From: an uncultured Clostridia bacterium
GTDB lineage: Bacteria > Bacillota > Clostridia > Lachnospirales > Anaerotignaceae
Assembly (NCBI GenBank): GCA_902477755.1
Contig: CABSIK010000017.1
Location: forward strand, 1-42,705
Direction: 5' to 3'
Length of the DNA: 42,705 nucleotides
Under the pieces are notes generated by a model. That model did not search any database and was not told where the DNA came from. It saw nothing but the letters and a program-made list of their open reading frames with translations. Both the position numbers and the translations under genes were made by a program. This document shows, one piece after another, positions 32,679-41,431 of the stretch (position 1 is its first letter; each line of letters opens with the position of its first letter).

Positions 32679-34957
32679 TTATCAATCATGCCCATAGCAA
32701 TTTTTTCCGGTGTGATGGGCAGTTCTGTAAAGCGCAGGCCTGTTGCATTATAAATAGCATGTGCAATGGCAGGTGCCGGTGTGTTGATCACGATTTCCCC
32801 GATGGATTTCGCACCAAAAGGCCCAGTGGGTTCATAACTGCTGTCAAATTCCACACGAAGTTTGCCCATATCCATACGAGTCGGGATTTTGTACTGCATC
32901 AAAGAATTTTCAGCCAGTTCGCCTTTTTCATTATATGTGATATTTTCATGAAGGGCCATGCCGATGCCCTGTACCAGACCGCCTTCTACCTGTACTCTTG
33001 CCAGGTTGGGGTTCACAACGGTACCGCAGTCTACCACTGCCGCGTAATCGATGAGTTTCACGCTGCCTGTTTCCGGGTCAACTTCCACTTCCACAGCCCC
33101 AGCCATGAAAGGCGGAGGAGAAACAGGTGAAGAATGGGCTTCTGTGGCAAAGAGGGCATTTTCCCCTGCGCACATGATGGCATTGCCGATGTCTTTCCGG
33201 CTGATGCTGCTGCCATCTTTCAAGCTGTATACTTTTTCCCCGTCAAATTCCACTTCATCTACGGAGCAGCCCAGTTTTTCCGCACCGTATGCTTTCATTT
33301 TGTCCACCAGTGTCTGGCAGGCTTTTACGGTTGCCATACCTGTCACATAAGTGGTACTGGATGCGTAGGAGCCGCTGTCGTAAGGAGAAACGTCTGTATC
33401 AACGCCATACACGATGATGTCATCCACGGAGCAATCCAGACAATCCGCTGCCATCTGTGCCAGAATGGTATCACAGCCAGTACCCATATCGGATGCACCA
33501 ATGGTTAGGGCATAGAAACCGTCGTCATTGATTTTGATGGAAACGGAACCAGTATCCACGCTGGAAATACCGGAACCCTGCATGGCCATAGCAATACCAA
33601 CGGCACGGATTTTGCCGTCAGGCATGACACGTCTGGGATATTTTTCTTTCCAGCCAATCATTTCCGCTGTTTTTTCCAGACAACGATCCAGTGTACAGCT
33701 GTTTGCTGTTTCGCCGTAGTATGCGTGCATCACGTCGCCTTCTCTGGTCAGGTTCATTTCACGCAGTGCCACAGGGTCCATGTTCAGCTTCGCTGCCAGC
33801 TCATTGATGGCAGATTCCACAGCGAAAATACCCTGTGTTGCGCCGTAACCACGGTATGCACCTGCGGACATTTTGTTGGTGTAAACAACATCGTACTGGA
33901 AACGGAATGCTTCTGCCTTGCTGTACAGAGGAATGGATTTATGACCGGACAGGCCAACGGTTGTAGGGCCATGTTCCCCGAATGCACCTGTATTGGACAG
34001 TGTTTTCACTTCGATGCCGCGGATATGACCGTCTTTGTTGGCACCAATGCGCACTTTGACTTCCATTTCATGTCTGGGAGAAGAAGCGATGAGGCTTTCT
34101 TCTCTAGTATAAATGATTTTCGCAGGTCTGCCTGTTTTCAGTGTCACAATGGCGGGATATACTTCCGCTACAACGGTCTGTTTTGCACCGAAACCGCCGC
34201 CGATTCTGGGTTTGATAACACGAATCTTGGATTTAGGAATATCCAGCGCATTAGACAGGATACGGCGTACATGGAAAGGCACCTGTGTGGAGCTGATGAT
34301 GTTCAGTCTGCCGTAAGTATCCATCTGGGTATAAGTACGGAAGGTTTCCATCATGGTCTGCTGTACAGCTTTTGTGTGATAAGTGTTTTCCACAACCACG
34401 TCGCTTTCCGCAATGACTTTGTCCACATCGCCATGTTCTTCCAGACCGCTTGCGCAGAGATTGCGCTTGTTGTCCGCACCTACCGGGCAAAGTGCCTGCC
34501 AGTTATCTTCGGGATGCACCAGAATAGGATTGTCCTTTGCTTCGTGGAAATCCAGCACAGGTTCCAGTACATCATATTTTACTTTAATGACTTTCATTGC
34601 CTGATCTACGGCTTTTTCTGTTTCCCCTGCCACAATGGCAACAGCGTCCCCAACGAAACGGACACGCTTGTCCAAAATCAATCTATCGTAGGGGCTGGGT
34701 TCCGGATATGTCTGCCCTGCCATGGTAAAACGCTTCTGAGGCACATCTTCATAAGTCAGGACACAAACGACACCGGGCAGTTTTTCCGCAATATCTTTTT
34801 TGATTTCCAGAATTTCCGCATGGGCATGGGGGCTGCGCAGCACCTTTACCACCAGACAATCCTTAGGGGCAATGTCATCAGTGTAAACAGGTTTCCCTGT
34901 TACCAATGCCATAGCGTCTTTTTTCCGAATGGGCTGATTTACATATTTCATTCTCAT
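32675..34957 (-). CDS. xanthine dehydrogenase-family molybdopterin-binding subunit
   Basis: The 760-residue large subunit of a molybdenum hydroxylase. It begins with the aldehyde oxidase/xanthine dehydrogenase a/b hammerhead domain (about 1-125). The molybdopterin part contains GGGFGAKQ (about 253-260), GAYRGYGATQG (about 355-365), DMGTGCDTIL and the catalytic Glu in FGAKSIGEI near residue 723. It would hydroxylate a purine, nicotinate-like or aldehyde substrate using water. The start ATG overlaps the 2Fe-2S gene by four bases. The substrate cannot be fixed from sequence. Confidence 0.93.
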   Translation of the reverse strand: MRMKYVNQPIRKKDAMALVTGKPVYTDDIAPKDCLVVKVLRSPHAHAEILEIKKDIAEKLPGVVCVLTYEDVPQKRFTMAGQTYPEPSPYDRLILDKRVRFVGDAVAIVAGETEKAVDQAMKVIKVKYDVLEPVLDFHEAKDNPILVHPEDNWQALCPVGADNKRNLCASGLEEHGDVDKVIAESDVVVENTYHTKAVQQTMMETFRTYTQMDTYGRLNIISSTQVPFHVRRILSNALDIPKSKIRVIKPRIGGGFGAKQTVVAEVYPAIVTLKTGRPAKIIYTREESLIASSPRHEMEVKVRIGANKDGHIRGIEVKTLSNTGAFGEHGPTTVGLSGHKSIPLYSKAEAFRFQYDVVYTNKMSAGAYRGYGATQGIFAVESAINELAAKLNMDPVALREMNLTREGDVMHAYYGETANSCTLDRCLEKTAEMIGWKEKYPRRVMPDGKIRAVGIAMAMQGSGISSVDTGSVSIKINDDGFYALTIGASDMGTGCDTILAQMAADCLDCSVDDIIVYGVDTDVSPYDSGSYASSTTYVTGMATVKACQTLVDKMKAYGAEKLGCSVDEVEFDGEKVYSLKDGSSISRKDIGNAIMCAGENALFATEAHSSPVSPPPFMAGAVEVEVDPETGSVKLIDYAAVVDCGTVVNPNLARVQVEGGLVQGIGMALHENITYNEKGELAENSLMQYKIPTRMDMGKLRVEFDSSYEPTGPFGAKSIGEIVINTPAPAIAHAIYNATGLRFTELPITPEKIAMGMIDK

Positions 34958-35418
34958 TTCGCCCCTTTCTTGTAATCCAGATAGGCATGAATGGCACGGA
35001 GCTGGCCTTCATAGCCGGAACAACGGCAAAGGTTGCCGGAAAGGTATTCCCGGATTTCATCATCTGTGGGATCATCCATTTCCTTGCTCATTGCCAGTAC
35101 ATTCATAATAAAGCCGGGGCTGCAATAACCGCACTGTTCTGCCCCCTGATCTGCCAGAAATGCGCCGAATTCTTCCGCTTCTGCCTGACAGCCTTCCATG
35201 GTCACCACTTCATGACCATCGGCACGAACTGCCAGTGTGGAGCAGGACAAAACAGGCTTGCCATCCATGAGAACGGTACACAGACCGCAGTTGGATGTTT
35301 CGCAGCCTCTTTTGACGCTGTAACAGCCGTGGTCTCTGACAAAATCCAGCAGAGCCATATCCGGTGCCACTTCAGCAGTCACATTTTTTCCATTGAGTTT
35401 TAAAGTAATCTGCATCAT
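34954..35418 (-). CDS. xanthine dehydrogenase-family 2Fe-2S subunit
   Basis: The 154-residue protein has a plant-type ferredoxin domain with the first cluster site CETSNCGLC and a later Cys (LSCSTLA). A helical domain carries the second cluster (CGYCSPG and CRCSGYEG). It passes electrons from the molybdenum site to FAD. The ATG at 35418 overlaps the FAD subunit stop, with GGGAGGGG four bases upstream; the next Met, at 35415, is nearly as good. The longer open frame above is not supported. It is the middle subunit in the typical FAD, FeS, Mo order. Confidence 0.93.
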   Translation of the reverse strand: MMQITLKLNGKNVTAEVAPDMALLDFVRDHGCYSVKRGCETSNCGLCTVLMDGKPVLSCSTLAVRADGHEVVTMEGCQAEAEEFGAFLADQGAEQCGYCSPGFIMNVLAMSKEMDDPTDDEIREYLSGNLCRCSGYEGQLRAIHAYLDYKKGAK

Positions 35419-36212
35419 TTGTCCCCTCCCATAAGCTGTTTCAGTCCTCTTTTTACCAGAACGCCTGCCACATGTCTGCGGTATGCGCCGCTGCATCTGG
35501 TATTGTCGGCAAAGTCCATGCCGTTCTGCACTTTGGACGCAAAAGCTGCCAGATCTTCCGTTGTCACTTCTGCTTTGTTCAAAATGCCTTCGCTGTCACG
35601 GACTACAACGGGCTGACAAGGTCTTGCGCCGATAACAGCATAATAACCTTCTGCGTCTTTTGTCACTGCGCAGGATACCACAGGAAAGTCTGTTTCTGTG
35701 TTTCTCTGGGACAGATAGACGGTTTCCAGAGGTGTCTTTTTGATGATGACACGCACCAGAATGTCGTTATCTTTTTTCATTTTCGCGAAATCTGCCAAAG
35801 ACATTCTGCCCTGTTTATACAGTTCCACGTCGCAGTCCAGACCCAGCAGACAGCAGAGAATATCGGAAAAACCGAATCTGCCATAAATGCTGCCGCCAAC
35901 TGTTGCGCAGTTACGCATCTGCACCCCTACAATATGGCGCAGGCTTTCTTTCACCGCACCTTTTGCGTAAGCGTCAATGCCTTTATGGGTTTCCAACTGA
36001 CGCAGGGAAACCATGCAGCCAATGGAAAATTCTTTTTCGTCCTCTGTGATTTCATTCAGACCCAAACCGGACAGATCGATGGCTGTCTGGATGTTCTTTT
36101 TGCCCAGACGCAGCCATACACCGCCGCCAAATACCACGTTTGCCTTTTTCTGATTCAATTCGTATGCTTCTTCCAGACTGGAAACTTTCACATACTCCCG
36201 AATGGTAAACAT
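35415..36212 (-). CDS. xanthine dehydrogenase-family FAD-binding subunit
   Basis: The 265-residue protein matches the CoxM/XdhB-type FAD-binding fold: GGGVWLRLG near residues 29-37, MRNCATVGGSIYGRFGFSD (about 98-116) and a C-terminal CO_deh_flav_C-like domain. It accepts electrons from the 2Fe-2S subunit and passes them to NAD or a ferredoxin. It is slightly short for the family, and its first FAD motif differs from the usual GGT. GGAGG is six bases from the ATG. It is the first gene of the operon, with a leader of about 100 bases behind the promoter at 36320-36348. Confidence 0.9.
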   Translation of the reverse strand: MFTIREYVKVSSLEEAYELNQKKANVVFGGGVWLRLGKKNIQTAIDLSGLGLNEITEDEKEFSIGCMVSLRQLETHKGIDAYAKGAVKESLRHIVGVQMRNCATVGGSIYGRFGFSDILCCLLGLDCDVELYKQGRMSLADFAKMKKDNDILVRVIIKKTPLETVYLSQRNTETDFPVVSCAVTKDAEGYYAVIGARPCQPVVVRDSEGILNKAEVTTEDLAAFASKVQNGMDFADNTRCSGAYRRHVAGVLVKRGLKQLMGGDK

Positions 36213-36319
36213 GTTGTTCCTCCTTCCGCATTCCTTCTTCTATCTTTTCCGACAAACCACCCTGTTTTTGCCGTTTTTTCTCATTTTTCCGTTTTTTATG
36301 CAAAAAAGCACCATTGCTT

Positions 36320-36348
36320 AGTATATCACCCAAAGATAGCCGCCGCAA
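36320..36348 (-). promoter_or_regulatory. promoter of the molybdenum hydroxylase operon
   Basis: Minus strand TTGCGG (36343-36348), 17-base spacer, TATACT (36320-36325) with an upstream TG. The stretch from 36360 to 36540 between this promoter and the ABC-exporter terminator is AT-rich, with no gene seen. Confidence 0.65.
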
Positions 36349-36551
36349 TGCTTTTTTACGGAAAATCTTTTTCTTTTATGATACCATATTCTCCGCAAAA
36401 AAACAGACTTTGTCTGCATTTCCATACCAAAATGAAGTGGATTTTTAAAAGCAGTTTCCCCTTCGGAAATGATTGCTTTTTCCTTTCCTCAATTTCTGAA
36501 AAAAACAGCAAGCGCCGCCCTTCTAAGAAAACTTTTCTGACACAAAAAAAC

Positions 36552-36585
36552 AGCTGGAAGCCTTCGTATTGCAAGGATTCCAGCT
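36552..36585 (-). terminator. terminator of the ABC exporter operon
   Basis: AGCTGGAA pairs with TTCCAGCT, with inner CCTT/AAGG pairing. On the minus strand seven T follow. It is a member of the related-hairpin family. Confidence 0.8.
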
Positions 36586-36607
36586 ATTTTTATGTTCTAA
36601 TGAAAAC

Positions 36608-38512
36608 TTATTCCAGTTCAAATGCACCTGTATAGAGCTGATAATATTTGCCTTTCTGGGCAATCAGGTCTTCGTGGGTACCGCGTTCGATGATGCGTCC
36701 CTGTTCCAAAACCATAATAACATTGGAGTTCTGAACTGTAGAAAGACGATGAGCAATAACAAATACCGTTCTGCCTTTCATGAGGGCATCCATACCTCTC
36801 TGTACAATGGCTTCTGTACGGGTATCAATGGAGGATGTGGCTTCGTCCAGAATCATAACAGGAGGGTCTGCCACCGCCGCACGGGCAATGGAAATGAGCT
36901 GCCGCTGTCCCTGAGACAGACCGGAGCCATCACCTGAAAGAACTGTGTTGTATCCATTGGGCAGCATACGAATGAAGCTGTCCGCATTGGCAAGTTTTGC
37001 CGCTTCGATACATTCCTCATCGGTAGCATCCAGTTTGCCGTAACGGATATTATCCATAACAGTGCCTGTAAACAGATTAACATCCTGCAATACGATACCT
37101 AATGAATGACGCAGGTCTTCTTTTTTGATCTTATTGATGTTGATGCCGTCGTAACGAATCTTACCATCGGCAATATCATAAAAACGGTTGATCAGGTTCG
37201 TAATGGTGGTCTTGCCGGCACCAGTAGCACCAACGAAAGCCACTTTCTGCCCGGGTTTTGCATACAGACTGATGTTGTGGAGGACAATTTTTTCTTCTGT
37301 GTAGCCAAAGTCCACATCAAAGAATCGTACATCCCCTGTGAGCTGGGTATAAGTGATGGTACCGTCTTCATGAGGATGTTTCCATGCCCACAGACCTGTA
37401 TGTTCATCGCATTCCACCAATTCGCCGTTATCATCATATTTTGCGTTGACCAGTGTCACATAACCGTCATCAGCTTCTTCTTCCTCATCCAGCAGTTCGA
37501 AAATACGTTTCGCACCTGCCAGCGCCATAACAACAGAGTTGACCTGCTGAGAAACCTGGCTGATGGGAGCAGAAAAGCTCTTAGACAGCTGCAGGAAAGA
37601 AGCGATAGCCCCCAGTGTCAGACCGCCGATGCCGTTTACTGCCAGTGCACCGCCCACAATGGCAATGAGCACATACTGCAAGTTCCCCAAGTTCATCATG
37701 ATGGGCATGAGGATATTGGCATACTGGTTGGCTTTGGTGGCATTTTCACACAGAGCCGCATTCTTTGCACGGAACACTTCTTTTGCTTTTTCTTCATGAC
37801 AGAAAACTTTGACAACTTTCTGCCCGTTGATCATTTCTTCGATATAACCATTCACATCGCCCAGTGTTTCCTGCTGTTTGATGAAGTATTTCCCACTGTG
37901 GCTGGCAATGAATTTGAACACCTTCATAATGAAGAATACCACGATGGCTACCAGAATGGTCAGATACACGCTTGTATAAAGCATAGCGCAGATAACCGCC
38001 ACAATGGTCACGATAGAAGAAAACATCTGGGGTACACTCATGGAAAGCATCTGCCGCAGAGTATCTGTATCGTTTGTGTAACGGCTCATAACGTCCCCAT
38101 GGGTATGGGTATCAAAATACCGGATAGGCAGCCGCTGCATGTGGGAAAACATCTGGTCACGGATTTTCTTCAGGATACCTTGGGAAATAGAAACCATGGT
38201 GCGGTTGTAAAAGAGGGTTGCCAGAATACCAATCACATAAATTGCAGCCATGGTCAGCACTGCCTGGAACAGTCCTGCAAAATCGGGAGCAGCTGTCTGA
38301 AGCAGTGGTGTGATATAATCGTCGATAACTACCTGTAAGAACAGGGAGCCTGCCACACCTGCTATAGCACTGATCAGAATACAGATCAATACCAGTGTAA
38401 ACCGCAGTTTATATTCTTTCAGATAGCTGAGCAAACGGTTCATGGTGACTTTGTCCATTTTTGCCCGTCCCATGGGTACACCACGGCCGGGGCCTCTCAT
38501 ATGTCCACTCAT
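36608..38512 (-). CDS. ABC exporter half-transporter, canonical-site subunit
   Basis: A 634-residue type I ABC exporter half: six membrane segments (about 35-320), then a nucleotide-binding domain with Walker A GATGAGKTT, signature LSQGQRQ, Walker B MILDEATSSID and switch His in IAHRLS. It has a catalytic Glu and His. A charged insert of roughly 50 residues (about 345-395) lies between the membrane and ATPase domains. It overlaps the partner gene by four bases, so the two form a heterodimer. The signature is LSQGQ instead of LSGGQ, which in such heterodimers faces the degenerate site. Exported substrate unknown; drugs or lipids are typical. Confidence 0.93.
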   Translation of the reverse strand: MSGHMRGPGRGVPMGRAKMDKVTMNRLLSYLKEYKLRFTLVLICILISAIAGVAGSLFLQVVIDDYITPLLQTAAPDFAGLFQAVLTMAAIYVIGILATLFYNRTMVSISQGILKKIRDQMFSHMQRLPIRYFDTHTHGDVMSRYTNDTDTLRQMLSMSVPQMFSSIVTIVAVICAMLYTSVYLTILVAIVVFFIMKVFKFIASHSGKYFIKQQETLGDVNGYIEEMINGQKVVKVFCHEEKAKEVFRAKNAALCENATKANQYANILMPIMMNLGNLQYVLIAIVGGALAVNGIGGLTLGAIASFLQLSKSFSAPISQVSQQVNSVVMALAGAKRIFELLDEEEEADDGYVTLVNAKYDDNGELVECDEHTGLWAWKHPHEDGTITYTQLTGDVRFFDVDFGYTEEKIVLHNISLYAKPGQKVAFVGATGAGKTTITNLINRFYDIADGKIRYDGININKIKKEDLRHSLGIVLQDVNLFTGTVMDNIRYGKLDATDEECIEAAKLANADSFIRMLPNGYNTVLSGDGSGLSQGQRQLISIARAAVADPPVMILDEATSSIDTRTEAIVQRGMDALMKGRTVFVIAHRLSTVQNSNVIMVLEQGRIIERGTHEDLIAQKGKYYQLYTGAFELE

Positions 38513-40257
38513 TCTTCCAGTCCCCCTTTCTGCTGAGATTCATATACTTCACGATAGATTTCGTTATTGGCAAGGAGTTCCTCATGGGTGCCCATACCAT
38601 TGATTTTGCCGTCATCCAGTACCAAAATCAGGTCTGCGTCCTCTACGGAAGAAATACGCTGGGCAATGATGATTTTTGTGGTGTTAGGGATTTCTTCCCT
38701 AAATGCTGTACGGATGAGGGCATCTGTTTTGGTATCAACGGCACTGGTGGAGTCATCCAGAATGAGGATTTTCGGTTTTTTCAGCAGTGCTCTGGCAATG
38801 CAAAGACGCTGTTTCTGACCGCCGGAAACGTTGGTACCGCCCTGTTCGATATAAGTATCATAGCCGTCAGGGAATGTCTGGATGAATTCATCGGCCTGTG
38901 CCAGTTTGCAGACATGACGCATTTCCTCGTCGGTGGCATCTTCTTTCCCCCAACGCAGGTTGTCTTTGATGGTACCGGAGAACAGCACGTTTTTCTGTAA
39001 TACCATGGCAACTTCTTCTCTGAGGGATTCGATGTCGTATTCTTTGACATCTCTGCCGCCCACTTTTACAACACCCTCTGTGGCGTCGTACAGACGAGGA
39101 ATGAGCTGTACCAGTGTGCTCTTGGAACTGCCTGTGCCGCCAATGATACCCACCGTCGCGCCAGAAGGAATTTTCAGATTTACATGATCCAGACAAAGTT
39201 TGTCAGCATTTTTGCCATAAGCAAAGTTTACATTGTCAAATTCGATACTGCCGTCTTTGACTTCATAAACGGGATTTTCCGGATTATGCAGGTCGCTTTT
39301 TTCGTCCAGAATTTCTTCCGCTCTTTCCATAGACGCGTAAGAAATGGTGATCATAACAAATACCATGGAGAACATCATCAGACTCATAAGGATCTGCATT
39401 GTGTAAGAGAACATACTGGTCAAATCCCCTGTGGTCATGCCCACAGCAGGGTTGTTACCGGAAGCCACAATGAGTTTTGCCCCCAGCCAAGAAATCAGCA
39501 GCATACAACCGTAAGCACAGAACTGCATCAAAGGTGCGTTGAAAGCCAGAATTTTTTCTGCTTTGGAGAAATCCTGATAGATTTCTTTGGAAACGGAACA
39601 GAATTTTTCTGTTTCATGGTCTTCACGTACGAAAGATTTCACAACGCGGATGCCGTGCAGGTTTTCCTGTACCACGTTGTTCAGTTTATCGTATGTGCGG
39701 AATACCCGTTCAAAAATACGTTTCGCATTGGAAATGATGATAATCAGACCAATTGCCAAAATGGGAATGGCAATGACGAATATGGGTGCCAGATGGGAAT
39801 TGATCTGGAAAGCCATAAACAATGCAAAAATCAACATGATAGGGCAACGTACTGCAACACGAATGGCCATCATATACGCATTCTGGATGTTGGTAATATC
39901 CGTTGTCAGACGCGTTACAATACTTGCGGTAGAGAACTTATCAATGTTGGAGAAAGAATATTCCTGTACTTTGTTGTACATATCTTCTCGCAGGTTCTTT
40001 GCAAAGCCTGCTGACGCAACAGCCGCATATTTCCCGGACAGTGCGCCGAATGTAAGAGAAACGATACAGCAGATCACCAATGCCAGCCCCATTTTCAGGA
40101 TGTACTGCATGTTGCCTGCCTCGATCCCAAAGTCGATGAGATTTGCCATCAACATGGGAATGATAACTTCCAAGATGACCTCACAGGTCACAAATAGCGG
40201 CGCCAATAAGGAACTGGTTTTATATTCCCTGACGCTGCGAAGCAACTTTCTAACCAT
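38509..40257 (-). CDS. ABC exporter half-transporter, degenerate-site subunit
   Basis: The 582-residue partner has six membrane segments (about 15-300) and a nucleotide-binding domain. Its Walker A is GGTGSSKST, its signature VSGGQKQR is normal, its Walker B ends in LDDSTSAVD (Asp in place of the catalytic Glu), and the switch His is replaced by Gln (IAQRISS). These changes mark the inactive ATP site of heterodimeric exporters such as TM287/288 and BmrCD. With the 634-residue partner only one site would hydrolyse ATP. The ATG has GGAGG nearby and lies 40 bases after the MarR gene, which likely regulates it. Confidence 0.93.
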   Translation of the reverse strand: MVRKLLRSVREYKTSSLLAPLFVTCEVILEVIIPMLMANLIDFGIEAGNMQYILKMGLALVICCIVSLTFGALSGKYAAVASAGFAKNLREDMYNKVQEYSFSNIDKFSTASIVTRLTTDITNIQNAYMMAIRVAVRCPIMLIFALFMAFQINSHLAPIFVIAIPILAIGLIIIISNAKRIFERVFRTYDKLNNVVQENLHGIRVVKSFVREDHETEKFCSVSKEIYQDFSKAEKILAFNAPLMQFCAYGCMLLISWLGAKLIVASGNNPAVGMTTGDLTSMFSYTMQILMSLMMFSMVFVMITISYASMERAEEILDEKSDLHNPENPVYEVKDGSIEFDNVNFAYGKNADKLCLDHVNLKIPSGATVGIIGGTGSSKSTLVQLIPRLYDATEGVVKVGGRDVKEYDIESLREEVAMVLQKNVLFSGTIKDNLRWGKEDATDEEMRHVCKLAQADEFIQTFPDGYDTYIEQGGTNVSGGQKQRLCIARALLKKPKILILDDSTSAVDTKTDALIRTAFREEIPNTTKIIIAQRISSVEDADLILVLDDGKINGMGTHEELLANNEIYREVYESQQKGGLEE

Positions 40258-40297
40258 TCCAAAACCTCCTTATTCCGTTCGACAGCATATAAATTTC

Positions 40298-40747
40298 TTA
40301 ACAAAAAGATTCCTTTTCTGTTTCTTCCATATTATGCTCCAGTTTTTTCAAAAGACGCAGCAGCGTTTCCTTTTCTTCATCTGTAAAATTTTGATACAGC
40401 TTTTCTTCCAGCATATAGGCATGGTGTTCCGCTGCACCATGGATTCTGCGGCCGTAATCTGTCAAAACGATCTGTTTCAGCCGCGCATCATCATGAACGG
40501 AAAGACGTTCGATCATGCCTTTTTCCTCCATCAAACGAAGCACTTTTGAAATGGTGGAACGGCGTACGAAAAAATGATTTTCCAGATCACGCTGATATAC
40601 AGGCTCATCATGTCTTGTCAGATACTCAATGACAATCATGTTATGTCCTGTAATGGGTTCTTTTAATTTTTCTGTATTCATAGCATCCAGTTCACGAAAA
40701 AACAAATTGGTCACTTTTTTCATCAACAATACTGGCTTATCCTTCAT
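40298..40747 (-). CDS. MarR-family transcriptional regulator
   Basis: The 149-residue protein has a winged helix-turn-helix (about residues 35-100): PVYQRDLENHFFVRRSTISKVLRLMEEKGMI, then wing residues around HDDARLKQIVLT, flanked by dimerisation helices. MarR regulators repress efflux genes and release DNA on ligand binding. It is followed by the two ABC exporter genes, so it likely represses the operon including itself. AAAGGAGG is seven bases from the ATG at 40747; the open frame upstream of this ATG would lack a ribosome site. Confidence 0.92.
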   Translation of the reverse strand: MKDKPVLLMKKVTNLFFRELDAMNTEKLKEPITGHNMIVIEYLTRHDEPVYQRDLENHFFVRRSTISKVLRLMEEKGMIERLSVHDDARLKQIVLTDYGRRIHGAAEHHAYMLEEKLYQNFTDEEKETLLRLLKKLEHNMEETEKESFC

Positions 40748-40797
40748 ATTATTTCCTCCTTTGAAATTGTTAGCCATCGAACTGTTGTACATGAAAC

Positions 40798-40825
40798 ATT
40801 ATACTGGTTTTGTTATAAAAGTCAA
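40798..40825 (-). promoter_or_regulatory. promoter of the MarR-ABC exporter operon
   Basis: Minus strand TTGACT (40820-40825), 16-base spacer, TATAAT (40798-40803). TGTT-N8-AACA overlaps the start site and may be the MarR operator, but it is weak. Confidence 0.75.
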
Positions 40826-40871
40826 CGGTCTTTCTCCCTTCTAATGAAATTCTCATTTTTCTTAAAAACAA

Positions 40872-40910
40872 ATATAGCTGGCACCCTCTGTATTAAGGAT
40901 CCAGCTATAT
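40872..40910 (-). terminator. terminator of the unrecognised membrane protein pair
   Basis: ATATAGCTGG pairs with CCAGCTATAT. On the minus strand TTTGTTTTT follows. It is another member of the related-hairpin family. Confidence 0.75.
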
Positions 40911-40935
40911 TGACCTTCTTATGGAATATTATCTT

Positions 40936-41430
40936 TTAAGCTTCTGCCGCTTCTTTTGGCATCAAACGCCAGAGGGCAAACAAAAAATAAAGTCTGACGC
41001 AGATGAGCATACCGCCGGACAGCAGAAACATGGGTCTTACATTCAATGCCATGCCGCAGGCCACGATACAAATGGCATACAGCAGCAAAAGGATTTTCCG
41101 CCGTATCCATAGACCTTCTCTCTCCTGCATCTGCAAAATGGCTGTGGCCAAGCCATAAAACAACAGCATTTCCAGAGTAAAGAAAATACCGCTGAGAAGC
41201 CAAAGGAGCAAGATCTTCTCATTTGGCAAGAAAATAAATATGATATCCAAAACAGCAGCGCCACTGCCAAACATTGCCGCCAATTTGCCCGTGTCTTTCG
41301 ACATCCTGCTTCCGCAGTATGCCAAAATCAGATAGCCTAAAAAATTAGGCAAAAGATTGACGGCGCCTATATTCACATTAAAGATCAGGAGGATCATTGC
41401 AAAAAGCATCCAATTTCTGATGTTTTTCAT
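40936..41430 (-). CDS. unrecognised small membrane protein
   Basis: A 164-residue, very hydrophobic protein with about five transmembrane segments (roughly 8-28, 30-40, 50-70, 75-98 and 112-152), short polar loops and a basic segment around 104-112. I do not recognise its family. It starts one base after the stop of the upstream gene, with AAAGGAG before the ATG, so the two genes are co-transcribed. No enzymatic motif is seen. Confidence 0.75.
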   Translation of the reverse strand: MKNIRNWMLFAMILLIFNVNIGAVNLLPNFLGYLILAYCGSRMSKDTGKLAAMFGSGAAVLDIIFIFLPNEKILLLWLLSGIFFTLEMLLFYGLATAILQMQEREGLWIRRKILLLLYAICIVACGMALNVRPMFLLSGGMLICVRLYFLFALWRLMPKEAAEA

Positions 41431-41431
41431 C

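Noticed and set aside
33725..34975. 416-codon plus-strand open frame over the molybdopterin subunit
   Set aside because: Antisense shadow of a secure gene; no ribosome site and no domain.
37106..38338. 410-codon plus-strand open frame over the ABC exporter
   Set aside because: Antisense to a conserved ABC exporter; its residues show the low-complexity pattern of reverse-frame reading.
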